Part shown: piece by piece, positions 53,128 to 64,000 of the stretch
Numbering within the stretch: the first letter of the stretch is position 1
Layout: each line of letters starts with the position of its first letter
The notes under the pieces: model-generated
Databases searched by the model: none
What the model saw: only the letters and a program-made list of their open reading frames with translations
Told to the model about the DNA's origin: nothing
Source: JANSXG01 sp965652425
Lineage (GTDB): Bacteria; Planctomycetota; Phycisphaerae; Phycisphaerales; UBA1924
Assembly (NCBI GenBank): GCA_965652425.1
Contig: CBFGVX010000002.1
Coordinates: forward strand, 1-64,000
Direction of reading: 5' to 3'
Length of the DNA stretch: 64,000 nt
Translations under genes and position numbers: made by a program

Positions 53128-54636
53128 TCAGGCGTCCAGAGCGGACCCGGACGGTTCGACCGGTTGCCGGGCGGTGGTGAGCCGGAACGCCCAGGCCACG
53201 AGCATCGCGCCGACGGCCAGCAGTGCGGCCCCGGTCATCTGGTGTGCGGTCGCCGCGAGGACGGAGGAGGCGGGGCGCTCGGCCGTGAGCGGTGTCGTGC
53301 CGAGATGCTCGTCGTAGTGGGGGACCACGAACATCAGCGCGACCCAGCCGAGCACGAACTGCACGCAGACGGTCCCCAGCAGGGCCTTGCCCAGCGGATT
53401 GAGCGGCCAGGACTCGGTGTGTCTGGCGATGGCCCGCGCCCCGGCGAACATGGCGAGGCCGGTCACGATCACCGCGAAGCCGATGTGGGCGTACACCGCG
53501 TGGAAGTGCTGGAGATGACGCACGACCGACCCCAGAGAGAGTTGGAGCACCGCGGCGATCAGGAACGCCGCGCTCGACCAGCGGAGCAGCGAATCGCTCG
53601 GTCTGCCCACAGCCGCGGCAGATCGCCAGCGCCACGACAGCACGCACGCCATCACGCACAGCAGCGCGAAGGTGAGCTGACCGGTGATGCCGTGCACCAC
53701 GGCGAGGCCGATGGACTTCTCGTTGTCGGTGGTGAGGGCGAGGGATCGCGAAATCTCCGGCATCGTCTCGATCGCGCTGCTCCACGCTTCTTCATCATCC
53801 GCCCCATCGGCGTAGATGACCCGCAGGCCTCCGATGATGGCCTGCGTCAGCACCGCGAATCCGGCGCCCAGCGAAAGCAGCGTCGCCCAGCCGTACAGCG
53901 AACGGGTCGCCCGCTCGGCCCGCGGCTCGCGGATCCAGGCCAGCATCGAAAACAGGAACAGTCCGAGCACCGTGAAGCCCGCCAAAGCCCCGAAGAGTCG
54001 GTGCGAGTGCTCGTAGAGTTTTCCTCCCGTCATGGAGGAAACGGGGTAGAGGAACATGTTCGTCGCGTAGGTGTTCGGCCAGTCGGGGACCGCGAGGCCC
54101 GCCTGGTTCGAGGTCGTCAGGCCCCCGGTAAAGAGGACCGGGACCACGGCGAGAGCCGCGACCCAGGCGAAGCGGGTGATCCAAGGGTCGTGCGAGGGGT
54201 TGAACCCGGCGTTCCGGGCTGGCTTGAGAAGGCGTCGTCCGATCGACGCCGCGATCACCCCGATCACCGCTCCGAGCAGCAGATACCCGCCGACCATCAG
54301 CCCGGCATCGGGGCGGAGGGCTTCATCGGCTTTGGTTCTGGCCGGTTCGGTCAGCACCGAGCCGAGGATCAGCAGATTCAGCATGCTCGTCGTGAGACCG
54401 GCGAATAAGCCGATGATCCCGGCCGAAAACGCGTTCATCGCGAACCGGCCCGCGATCAGCCCGCCCGCGATCTGGCAGAGGATCAGGGCCAGACCGGTGG
54501 TTCTGGGGTGGGCGGTCAGTCCCTGCAGGTGCAGAAAGAAGGCGATCAGCCACATCGCGACGGCGGTCGCGAAACCGACGACGATGCCGATCCGCCACGA
54601 CGGATACGAGACGCGTTCTCCGGAAGCTGGCAGCAT
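53128..54636 (-). CDS. ctaA: Heme A synthase family protein (CtaA/COX15)
   Basis: About 502 aa from ATG 54636. CtaA oxidises heme O to heme A for aa3-type oxidases. The core has conserved glutamate/histidine helices: TTSNQAGLAVPDWPNTYATN, KLYEHSHRLFGALAGFTVLG, MQAIIGGLRV-type segment and IGLAVVHGITGQLTFALLC, with another histidine set HLQHFHAVYAHIGFAVIVT. An N-terminal extension of about 150 residues with four hydrophobic segments is not usual in CtaA. The gene converges on ndk. Proximity to the alternative complex III operon fits one respiratory chain. Confidence 0.85.
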   Translation of the reverse strand: MLPASGERVSYPSWRIGIVVGFATAVAMWLIAFFLHLQGLTAHPRTTGLALILCQIAGGLIAGRFAMNAFSAGIIGLFAGLTTSMLNLLILGSVLTEPARTKADEALRPDAGLMVGGYLLLGAVIGVIAASIGRRLLKPARNAGFNPSHDPWITRFAWVAALAVVPVLFTGGLTTSNQAGLAVPDWPNTYATNMFLYPVSSMTGGKLYEHSHRLFGALAGFTVLGLFLFSMLAWIREPRAERATRSLYGWATLLSLGAGFAVLTQAIIGGLRVIYADGADDEEAWSSAIETMPEISRSLALTTDNEKSIGLAVVHGITGQLTFALLCVMACVLSWRWRSAAAVGRPSDSLLRWSSAAFLIAAVLQLSLGSVVRHLQHFHAVYAHIGFAVIVTGLAMFAGARAIARHTESWPLNPLGKALLGTVCVQFVLGWVALMFVVPHYDEHLGTTPLTAERPASSVLAATAHQMTGAALLAVGAMLVAWAFRLTTARQPVEPSGSALDA

Positions 54637-54761
54637 GCTCAGATGATAGATATCCGAGTCTGAGGACGCTGGGGCGATTACGGTTTCGCGGGATAATTTC
54701 TCGCATGGCAAAAACGATACATGCTCATATCGAAGCAGGTAGCGAAGGGTTCGAACGCGGT

Positions 54762-54772
54762 GCTGAGACTCA
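54762..54772. promoter_or_regulatory. Palindrome CTGAGACTCAG upstream of act operon promoter
   Basis: An 11-base perfect palindrome about 35 bases before the -35 element. It may be an operator site. There is no supporting gene or known consensus. Confidence 0.25.
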
Positions 54773-54804
54773 GTATCAGTTAACCCCGACGGTTCAGGGT
54801 GGGT

Positions 54805-54834
54805 TGACAGCGATGAGTGCGGGCCTGTCTACTA
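54805..54834 (+). promoter_or_regulatory. Putative promoter of the alternative complex III operon
   Basis: A perfect TTGACA (54805-54810), 18 bases, then TCTACT (4 of 6). The actA GTG follows about 155 bases later, so there is a long untranslated leader. Confidence 0.45.
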
Positions 54835-54989
54835 CTGCCTGACTGCAATCTGTGCGGCTGCCGAGTATTTTGCCCATTTCAACGGCTATCTGTTGATAGG
54901 CGGGTTGGTTTTTCGAGCAGTTCACGGCTTGTTCGGGTCTTGATCGTCCTTGGCGGCGTACTGCCGCGGTCCCGTTCTAGGAGCTGCTC

Positions 54990-55718
54990 GTGTCGACGCT
55001 CTTTCCTCAGTGGATGAACGCCCTCCCTGGCGCGATGGCCGTCGGCCTCGGCGCTGCGGGTGTGTGTGTGATCGGTGGGGTGTGGTACTACTTCACCCCG
55101 AATTACTGGGAGGTCGGCTATATGCCCGACCAGCCGGTGGCGTTTTCGCACCAGATCCACGCCGGCCAATTGGGCATGGACTGCCGCTACTGCCACTCGG
55201 ATGTCGAGAAGGCGGCGCACGCGAACATCCCCGACACCGCGACCTGCATCAACTGCCACGCCGGCGACGACCAGGCCGGCGGGTACTTCAATGTCGATCT
55301 CTGGGACGCGCACAAGGTCAATCAGGACCTCGTGCGCGTCCGCACGGCGTACGCCGAAGACAAGCCGATCGAATGGCGACGGATCCACAAGGTTCCGGAT
55401 TACGCGCACTTCAACCACGCCGTGCATGTGAACGCCGGTGTGTCGTGCTATTCCTGCCACGGGCGCATCGACCAGATGGAAGTGGTCTACCAGACCGAGA
55501 GTCTGTCGATGGGCTGGTGCCTGGAGTGCCACCGCGAGCCGGAGAAGCACCTGGTGGATGTGGACGGCGTTCTTGACCCCTCGAATCCGGTCCGCATCAC
55601 CGACCTCGCGACCGTCGAGGCGCTGCTGAGCAGCTCCCAGCAGCGCGAGCGCGGGCTGAAGCTGGTCGAGACCAAGCAGCTCCAGCCGCCCGACCATTGC
55701 GCCGCCTGTCATTACTGA
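54990..55718 (+). CDS. actA: Alternative complex III subunit A, pentaheme cytochrome c
   Basis: 242 aa from GTG 54990. The membrane anchor lies near the N terminus (residues 15-33). Five CxxCH heme sites are visible: CRYCH, CINCH, CYSCH, CLECH and CAACH. It is a c3-type cytochrome exposed to the periplasm that passes electrons from the complex to soluble carriers. Histidines for axial ligation occur throughout (FSHQIHAGQLGMD, DYAHFNHAVHVNAG). ActA opens the operon that continues with actBCDEF, with a gap of 88 bases to actB. Confidence 0.9.
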   Translation: MSTLFPQWMNALPGAMAVGLGAAGVCVIGGVWYYFTPNYWEVGYMPDQPVAFSHQIHAGQLGMDCRYCHSDVEKAAHANIPDTATCINCHAGDDQAGGYFNVDLWDAHKVNQDLVRVRTAYAEDKPIEWRRIHKVPDYAHFNHAVHVNAGVSCYSCHGRIDQMEVVYQTESLSMGWCLECHREPEKHLVDVDGVLDPSNPVRITDLATVEALLSSSQQRERGLKLVETKQLQPPDHCAACHY

Positions 55719-55806
55719 TTCGCTTCCCAGAACCCGCCCCGCACGACACGCCCCTGACCTTCCCCGCGGCCCGTTCCTGAGCGCCGCCTGAGACAAGCGA
55801 GACGCG

Positions 55807-58800
55807 ATGAGCAAGCTCGATCAATGCCCTACCAGCAAGAAGCAAGGCCTCCCGGTCGACAAGGCCGCCGGTCCGCGCGATCGCAACGCCGCGACCGGCA
55901 AGACCTACTGGCGGAGTCTGGACGACCTCGCGCAGACGCCCGAGTTCAAGGAGTTCCTGCACCGCGAGTTCCCCGCGAACGCGTCGGAGCTGCTCTCGGG
56001 CTCGCGCCGTGACTTCCTGCGGATCATGGGAGCGAGCGTCGCCCTTGCCGGTGCGGCGACCCTGCCCGGCTGCCGCCGCCCCGACCACAAGATCATCGCC
56101 TACAACCGCAAGCCCGAAGAGATCATCCACGGCAAGCCGCTGTACTACGCCACCTCGCGCCGCCGTCCGGGCGGCGGGGTCGACCTGCTGCTCGCCGAAA
56201 CCTTCGAGGGCCGCCCCACCAAGCTCGAGGGCAACCCGCTCGATTACGCGAGCGCCGGTGCGCTGACCATGCACGCGCAGGCCAGCGTGCTCGACCTGTA
56301 CGATCCCGACCGCTCGCCGGACATCATCGAGAAGATGGCCGAGAGCCGCGGCAAGCCGTTCCGCGTCCGTCGCTGGAGCGAGTTCACCGGCTTCGCCCGC
56401 GAGCACTTCGCGCGATTCGATGAGAACCGCGGGCGCGGCCTGTCGTTCCTCGTCGAGAAGGTGTCCAGCCCTTCGCGCGACCGCATGCGCGAGGCGATCC
56501 GCACCCGCTGGCCCGAGGCCAAGTGGCTGCCCTACAGCGCGATGGACGTTGCGAACTCCATCGAGGGCACGGCGCTGGCGTTCGGCTCGGCCAAGCATGT
56601 CGAGTACGACCTGTCCCGCGCGGATGTGATCGTCTCGCTCGACTGCGACTACCTCGGCGTGGAGTCCACGCTCGAAGGCCTTCGCGGCTACGGACGCAAC
56701 CGCATCCGCGAGGGCGCGGGCGGACGAGAGGCCCGCGACACCAAGATGAGCCGCCTTTACACGGCCGACTCGCAGATGAGTCTCACCGGCGGGCAGTCCG
56801 ATCATCGCCTGAATGTGCATGTCGATGCCGTCGGCGCGGTCACGATCGCGTTGGCCGAGGCCGTGCTGAGCCACCCGAACCTGCGTGGGCAGATGCGTTC
56901 GGCGGCGTCGGGCCTCTCCGCTGCACTCGCCCGTGCGAAGGCCGAGGCCGCGGACCTCAGCACGATCGAGAACGCCGCGGATTGGGCGCGCTGGGCCGCC
57001 GACGATCTGGTCAAGAACCGTGGCCGCTCTGTTGTGATGCCCGGTCGCTCGCAGCCCGCCGCCGTGCACGCCCTCGCGGCGGCGATCAACCACGCCCTCG
57101 ACAACGACAACGAGACCGTGCTCTACCGCCCGATGCATCGCGATCTGATGGCATCGAGCGTGGACTCGATCCGTTCGGTCGTCGAAGATGCCCGGTCCGG
57201 CTCGCTGCAGACGCTCGTCACCATCGGCGTCAACCCGGCCTTCACCGCCCCCGCGGATCTCGGTTTCGCCGAAGCCATCGCATCGGTCCCCGTTCGCGTG
57301 CACCTCGGCGACGCCGACGAAACCGCCGAGGCGAGCACCTGGTTCCTCGGCAGAACCCACTTCCTCGAAGAGTGGAACGATGCCGAAGCTCCCAACGGCA
57401 CGCGCTCCATCGGCCAGCCGATGCTCAAGCCGCTCTATGACTACCACTCGGATATCGAGCTGCTGGCGGCGATCCTCGGCGAGTCGAACCCCGACGGGTA
57501 CGCCATCGTGCGCGACACCATGGAGCTGACGCTCCGTCCGCGCTCGATGAACACCGCGTTCCGGCGCGCCCTGCACGACGGCATCGTTCCCGAAACCCGC
57601 GACATCGTCGAGCCCGATCCGACCATCGCCCCGCGCTGGTCGCAGATCGCGACCGCACTCGCCGCCGCGGCTTCGAGCTTCCGGCCCGATCCGGACCGGA
57701 TCGATGTGCTGCTCATGCCCGATGCCCATGTGCTCGACGGACAGTACGCCAACAACGGCTGGTTGCAGGAGTTGCCCGGCGCGGTCACCAAGGTCTCCTG
57801 GTCGAACCCTGCGATCGTGAACATGGCGACGGCGAAGAAGCTTCGTCTGCGGACCGGCAAGAAGCTCGTCAAGCCGCAGTACAGCCACACCGAGGTCATG
57901 GAGATCGAGCACGAGGGACGCACCGTCCGCTGCCCGATCTGGGTCATGCCCGGCGTGCCCGACAACCAGATCATCGTCAGCTTCGGCCAGGGCCGTCGCG
58001 TCTGCGGACGCATCGGCGAGGGCACCGGCTACGACCTGTACCCCCTCCGCACCAGCGGCGCGATGACCGTCGTTCGCGGCGTCAGCGCCGGCCGCGCCCG
58101 AGGCGTTCGCCCCGAGCTCGTCCCCAACACCCAGGACCACTGGGTCATGGAAGGCCGCGACATCGTCCGCGAGGTTGATCTCGAAGCGTGGAAGCGCCAC
58201 GGTGATATGGAGCTGCTCTCCGAGAAGGAGATCAAGAAGCTCAAGAAGGACGCTTACGGCAACTACCGCGAGATCGAAGACATCAAGTTCGCCAACCGCG
58301 TGCATCCTGCGATGGAGTCGCACACTCCGGTCAACCGCGATTCCTACCGCACGCGCCAGCAGCAGCGCCGGTCCTATGTCGAGCTCGAAGAAGACGGACT
58401 GACCCCCAAGCGAGACGCTCGCGGGCGCATCATCGGCAAGCTCAACACGTTCGGGAACACCACCCGACGCGTGCAGCAGTGGGGCATGTCGATCGACCTG
58501 ACCAGCTGCATCGGCTGCGGAGCGTGCACGGTCGCCTGCCAGGCCGAGAACAACATCCCGATCGTCGGTCCCAAGGAAGTCGCCAAGGGCCGCGAGATGC
58601 AGTGGATCCGCATCGACCGTTACTTCGGCACCGGCAAGGAGAACCCGCTCGGTGATCCGAACCCGTCGTTCTTCACCATGCCCGTGCCGTGCGTGCACTG
58701 CGAGAACGCGCCGTGCGAGGTGGTCTGCCCGGTCAACGCGACCGTACATGGTCCCGAGGGCACGAACAACATGGCCTACAACCGCTGCATCGGCACGCGG

Positions 58801-59528
58801 TACTGCTCCAACAACTGCCCGTACAAGGTCCGGCGTTTCAACTACTTCGACTACGCCACCAAGCAGTTCCGGGGCGGGCTGGGCCAGATCGCCGAACCGC
58901 TCGAGGGCGTTCCGGACCAGATCCCCTCGGCCCTCAAGCCGGCGAGTGAGAACTTCGTTCCCCCGCGCCTGCGCGAGAAGAAGATCGAGGTCTCCACGCT
59001 GCAGTACAACCCGCATGTCACGGTCCGCAGCCGCGGCCTGATGGAAAAGTGCACCTACTGCATCCAGCGCGTCAACGCCGCCCGCGTCGAGACCAAGCTG
59101 CACGACCTCGAGATCATCCCCGACGGGTTCTTCAAGGTCGCCTGCGAGCAGGCCTGCCCGACCGGCGCGATCGTCTTCGGCGACATCTACGACTACACGC
59201 AGTACCGCGACAACGACGGCACCACCCGCGAGGGCAGCCGCGTCAGCCAGAAGCGCAACAGCCAGCGCAGCTACGCCCTCCTGGCGTACCTGAACACCCG
59301 CCCCCGCACCACCTACCAGATCCGGGTCCACAACCCGAACCCGCTGTGGCTGGAAGAGGCGAAGAACGCGGGCAACACGGACGCCGCCAAGCGGATGAAG
59401 TCCTGGGAGGACCCGTTCCACCACGGCGCTGACCACTCCAACGACCACACCACCGATCCCGGCGAGGAGCACGCCCGCGCGAAGCGGTTCTCCCTGCCGG
59501 TCCTTGATGCGAATGGGGTAGAGATCGC

Positions 59529-59532
<4 letters not shown>
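55807..59532 (+). CDS. actB: Alternative complex III subunit B, iron-sulfur protein
   Basis: A 1241-aa periplasmic subunit. A twin-arginine motif SRRDFLRIMGAS lies at residues 66-77, unusually far from the start, and is followed by a lipobox-like LPGC at 86-89. The first 800 residues form a molybdopterin-oxidoreductase-like fold with no visible Mo site, as in ActB1. The C-terminal third is a ferredoxin-like unit with clusters CIGCGACTVACQ, PCVHCENAPCEVVCP, CIGTRYCSNNCPYK and CTYCIQRVNAARV plus CEQACPTGA. Electrons from the membrane subunit pass along these to ActA/ActE. Its stop overlaps actC by four bases. Confidence 0.93.
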
Positions 59533-61127
<1,595 letters not shown>

Positions 61128-61128
61128 T

Positions 61129-61737
61129 ATGGCGGTCATCGACACCCATACCGATCGGACGCTCGCGCCCGATGAACCCCGGATCTACGGCATCATGGCC
61201 GAGTTCGACGACATCCCCGCCGTCTTCGAGGCCGCGCAGAAGTGCCGCGACCACGGCTTCACCAGGTGGGATGTGTACGCGCCGGTCCCGATCCACGGCA
61301 TCGACGAGGCCATGGGCCTCAAGCGATCCAAGGTCGCCTTCTGCATGGGAGCGGGCGCGCTCACCGGCCTCACCATCGCCTTCTTCATCCAGTTCTGGTT
61401 CGGCGCCGGCTCCAAGCTGCCGGGCATCCTCGATGTCTTCAGCGGCTACCCCATCAACACCGCCGGCAAGCCCTTCTTCGCGTGGGAACAGGCCGTTCCG
61501 ATCATGTTCGAGCTGACCGTTCTTCTGTCCGCCTTCGCGACCATCGGCGGCATGCTCGCCATCAACGGACTGCCCCGCTGGCACCACCCCCTCTTCAAGA
61601 AAGACCGCTTCCTGCGCGTCAGCGACGACCGGCTCGTGATCGCCGTCGAAGCCAAGGACCCCAAGTTCGACCAGAAGGACACCCACGCCTTCCTCGAGTC
61701 CCTCGGCGGCAAGCACATCGAACTGGTGGAGGAGTAA
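61129..61737 (+). CDS. actD: Alternative complex III subunit D (DUF3341)
   Basis: 202 aa. The N-terminal soluble domain begins with the DUF3341 block IYGIMAEFDDIPAVFEAAQK and DHGFTRWDVYAPVPIHGIDE. Two membrane helices follow (about residues 67-88 and 117-145, ELTVLLSAFATIGGMLAING). The C terminus VIAVEAKDPKFDQKDTHAFL is a soluble alpha/beta tail. It anchors the ActB and ActC parts of the complex on the inner side. The length and order match actD of other phyla. Confidence 0.9.
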   Translation: MAVIDTHTDRTLAPDEPRIYGIMAEFDDIPAVFEAAQKCRDHGFTRWDVYAPVPIHGIDEAMGLKRSKVAFCMGAGALTGLTIAFFIQFWFGAGSKLPGILDVFSGYPINTAGKPFFAWEQAVPIMFELTVLLSAFATIGGMLAINGLPRWHHPLFKKDRFLRVSDDRLVIAVEAKDPKFDQKDTHAFLESLGGKHIELVEE

Positions 61738-61742
61738 GCACC

Positions 61743-62615
61743 GTGACCACCCGCGCACACCGCAGCACCAACACCGCCCTCCGCGTCTTCGCCATCGCGA
61801 TCATCGCCGGCGCCGCCGCCATGGGCGGTTGCCGTGGCGACCGCTCCAACAAGCCGCCCCGCCAGTTCTTCCCCGACCTCGACGACCAGCCCAAGATGAA
61901 GGCCCAGACCAAGAACACGGTCTGGGAGGAGTTCGAGGGCAAGAAGAACGCGCCCGACTGGGGACGCACCCCGCGCATGCCCGTCGAGAACACCGTCGCC
62001 TTCGGGCGAGAGTCGCACGCCGGACCCATCCAGGGCTACCGCGTGGTCAACGGCGAACTCGCCGTCCGCACCGTCGACTTCGCCCAGCGCGATTCGTTCC
62101 TCTCCCTCGACCCAGTCGTGAACACCGGCAAGCGCATGGACGGCAGCGTCGTCCCGCGCATCCCGATCCCCGTCGACCGCGAACTCATCGAGCTCGGCCG
62201 CACCAAGTACGAGATCACCTGCCTCGTCTGCCACGGCGGCTCGGGCCAGGGCGACGGAGTCGTCGGCTCACGCTGGGCCTACCTGCTTCCCAACTTCCTC
62301 GACGACGCGTGGCAGCTCGGCGCGGTCGATGCCGACGGCCAGCCCATCCCCACCGCCCTCGACGGCCACATCTTCGACATCATCCGCAACGGCAAGGTCA
62401 ACGAGGCCAGCCCCACCGGATACGCCATGCCTCCCTACGGCGGCAAGCTCTCCGTCGAGGAAACCTGGGCCATCGTCGCCTACCTCCGCACCATCCAGGC
62501 CACCCAGCGCGGCTCCATCGACACCCTGCGTCGCTACGACCGCTCCGCCGCCGACCGTCTGCTCCAGAATGTCGGCCAGACAGAACCCGATACCACCAAC
62601 GGGGGTGAACAGTGA
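61743..62615 (+). CDS. actE: Alternative complex III subunit E, cytochrome c lipoprotein
   Basis: About 290 aa from GTG 61743, in frame with a lipobox (AAAMGGC). One heme site, CLVCH, lies near residue 160 with a Met-containing distal region (PTGYAMPPYGGKLSVEET). The fold continues into WAIVAYLRTIQATQRGS as in class I cytochrome c. ActE is the monoheme partner of ActA. The start is six bases after the actD stop, and the stop overlaps actF by four bases. Confidence 0.9.
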   Translation: MTTRAHRSTNTALRVFAIAIIAGAAAMGGCRGDRSNKPPRQFFPDLDDQPKMKAQTKNTVWEEFEGKKNAPDWGRTPRMPVENTVAFGRESHAGPIQGYRVVNGELAVRTVDFAQRDSFLSLDPVVNTGKRMDGSVVPRIPIPVDRELIELGRTKYEITCLVCHGGSGQGDGVVGSRWAYLLPNFLDDAWQLGAVDADGQPIPTALDGHIFDIIRNGKVNEASPTGYAMPPYGGKLSVEETWAIVAYLRTIQATQRGSIDTLRRYDRSAADRLLQNVGQTEPDTTNGGEQ

Positions 62616-63901
62616 GCATCGCTCCGCACTTCGAACTCGGACGCGTCTTCGAGCGCGACAACATCCACTTCCGCGACTCCGCCGGTTCGCTGCTCTCAAA
62701 CGCCATGCTCGGCATCGGCGTGCTCTTTGTCATCCTCACCATCGGCGGCGGCCTCGGAGGCGACGCCGTCGCCAAGTCCGTCGCGCTCCACGCCTTCTTC
62801 GTCGGCGCGATCGTCGCCCTCGGCTTCCCCCTCGGCGCGCTCGCGTTCCACATGATCTGCAATGTGACCAACGCCGGCTGGACCGCGCTGCTCCGCCGCC
62901 AGTTCGAGAACATGATGAGTCTCGCGTGGCTGGGCTGCCTCTTCGTCCTCGCCGCGTTCCTCCTCCAGGCCCTCTTCGTCAACATCTCCGATGTCACCAC
63001 CGACAAGGCCGCCGGCGTCTACGCCCCGTTCCTCTGGAACTGGATGGACCCCAACTATGTCGCCGGCGATGTCCTCTACGAGCACAAGAAACCCTTCCTC
63101 AACCTCCCCCTCTTCATCTTCCTCTCCATCGTCTACGCCGCCGTCTACATCGGCCTCTCCAAGGCCCTCTGCGGCATGGCCAAGCGTCAGGACGAGGACG
63201 CCAGCCGCTGGCACACCCTCACCATGGGCCGCCTCTCCACCATCGGCCTCGTGCTCTACGCCTTCGCGACCATGTTCGCCGCGTTCCACTGGATCATGAC
63301 GCTCGACTTCCACTGGTTCAGCACGATGTACGGCGTCTACTTCTTCGCCGGCAACCTCGTTTCCGCGCTCGCCCTGCTCACCATCGTGTTCATCGCGCTG
63401 CGCTTCTTCGGCAAGCTCAACGGCGCGTTCACCGAAGAACACCTGCACGACATGAGCAAGTTCGTCTTCGGCTTCACCGTCTTCTGGGCCTACATCGGCT
63501 TCAGCCAGTACTTCCTGATCTGGTACGCCAACATCCCCGAGGAAACCGCCTACTTCAACATGCGCCGGGAGAACTGGAACGCCCTGAGCTTTCTGCTTCC
63601 CATCGGCCACTTCATCGTCCCCTTCCTCGTCCTCCTCCCCCGCCCCGCCCGCCGCAACACCGCCGTCGTCTTCGTCGTCTGCTGCTGGATGGTCTTCATG
63701 CACATCGTCGATGTGTTCTGGAACATCCGCCCCGAAGCCAAGCAGAAGACACCCGGCTTCACCTGGCTCGACTTCGTCGGCGTGCTCGGCCCCGTCCTGA
63801 TCTTCGGAGGCCTGCTCGTCCGCAAGATCGTCAGCCAGCCCCTCGTCCCGCTGCACGATCCGCGCACCACCGAAGCGCTCTCGCACAAGAACTATGTCTG
63901 A
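62612..63901 (+). CDS. actF: Alternative complex III subunit F, NrfD-like membrane subunit
   Basis: A 429-aa polytopic protein paralogous to ActC. Predicted helices include MLGIGVLFVILTIGGGLGGD, LHAFFVGAIVALGFPLGAL and YAFATMFAAFHWIMTLDFHW. The IMTLDFHWFSTMYGVYFFAG segment is the family signature. It pairs with ActC in the membrane, and the two are thought to arise by duplication. It ends with VRKIVSQPLVPLHDPRTTEA. A further gene begins 30 bases on. Confidence 0.92.
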   Translation: MSIAPHFELGRVFERDNIHFRDSAGSLLSNAMLGIGVLFVILTIGGGLGGDAVAKSVALHAFFVGAIVALGFPLGALAFHMICNVTNAGWTALLRRQFENMMSLAWLGCLFVLAAFLLQALFVNISDVTTDKAAGVYAPFLWNWMDPNYVAGDVLYEHKKPFLNLPLFIFLSIVYAAVYIGLSKALCGMAKRQDEDASRWHTLTMGRLSTIGLVLYAFATMFAAFHWIMTLDFHWFSTMYGVYFFAGNLVSALALLTIVFIALRFFGKLNGAFTEEHLHDMSKFVFGFTVFWAYIGFSQYFLIWYANIPEETAYFNMRRENWNALSFLLPIGHFIVPFLVLLPRPARRNTAVVFVVCCWMVFMHIVDVFWNIRPEAKQKTPGFTWLDFVGVLGPVLIFGGLLVRKIVSQPLVPLHDPRTTEALSHKNYV

Positions 63902-63931
63902 TCGACCCACACCCGCCGACCGGAGCCGCTC

Positions 63932-64000
63932 ATGAGCGACGACCACCACCACAATGACTGGTTCAAGCACACCGCCGAAGAAGGCGCTGCGCAGGAAGCG
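63932..64000 (+). CDS. Start of next operon gene (cut by window edge)
   Basis: ATG 63932 opens MSDDHHHNDWFKHTAEEGAA, with 23 codons visible. GGAG lies seven bases upstream. It is histidine-rich and charged. The usual next genes are oxidase or ActG-type proteins, but nothing here identifies which. Confidence 0.55.
   Translation, partial: MSDDHHHNDWFKHTAEEGAAQEA

Noticed and set aside
55597..59472. 1291-codon minus-strand frame
   Set aside because: Antisense of actB, which has iron-sulfur and TAT motifs. The frame is a by-product of GC-rich codons.

Overview
The window is a high-GC chromosomal segment from a bacterium that is most likely a member of the Planctomycetota, class Phycisphaerae. 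This is an inference from gene content. The supporting signs are a prepilin-type secreted protein, a sorting-signal-like C terminus, a TIGR03790-like protein with a dockerin-like tail, a DUF4139 surface protein, an LptE and BamD-like pair (so a Gram-negative envelope), a bacterial topoisomerase VI pair and a complete alternative complex III operon. No phage, insertion sequence or CRISPR array is visible.

Layout. 1-8 kb: a truncated sulfotransferase, an orphan CoA-transferase subunit A flanked by palindromic repeats, a PabA/TrpG amidotransferase, a DUF1444 protein and three tandem paralogues of an unknown membrane-anchored family. 8-20 kb: a secreted protein with a sorting-like tail, a MurL-type epimerase, a prepilin-like protein, RecQ, a zinc alcohol dehydrogenase, ATP-type PEP carboxykinase, tRNA-His, a DUF4139 protein and a TIGR03790-like protein. 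20-27 kb: DUF167, FtsH, LptE, a BamD-like TPR protein, a lipid kinase and a PIN/TRAM protein.

27-33 kb is a conserved information-processing block: SRP RNA, a DUF429 protein, dnaX, ybaB, recR and rpoN. dnaX carries a textbook -1 programmed frameshift signal. 33-34.2 kb is an AT-richer DUF4238 gene that looks acquired. 34-48 kb holds an ABC-2 permease, RNase Y, small lipoproteins, a TPR protein, an aminotransferase, malate dehydrogenase, XerC/D and two lipoproteins, one of them a TolB-like propeller. 48-54.7 kb holds an ANTAR response regulator, topoisomerase VI A and B, Ndk and a heme A synthase. 55-64 kb is the ActABCDEF alternative complex III operon, which passes electrons from quinol to cytochrome c. 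The nearby heme A synthase fits an aa3-type terminal oxidase.

The most unusual element is a gene-free stretch at about 39.08-39.46 kb. It has a promoter-like start, a series of strong hairpins, a 15-base perfect complement of the conserved 16S rRNA 3' end placed ideally before a 13-codon GTG reading frame, and a terminator. It reads as an undescribed structured RNA or an extreme Shine-Dalgarno micro-gene. Other notable points are the loss of zinc-binding cysteines in both DnaX and RecR, and lysine-rich tails on both topoisomerase VI subunits.
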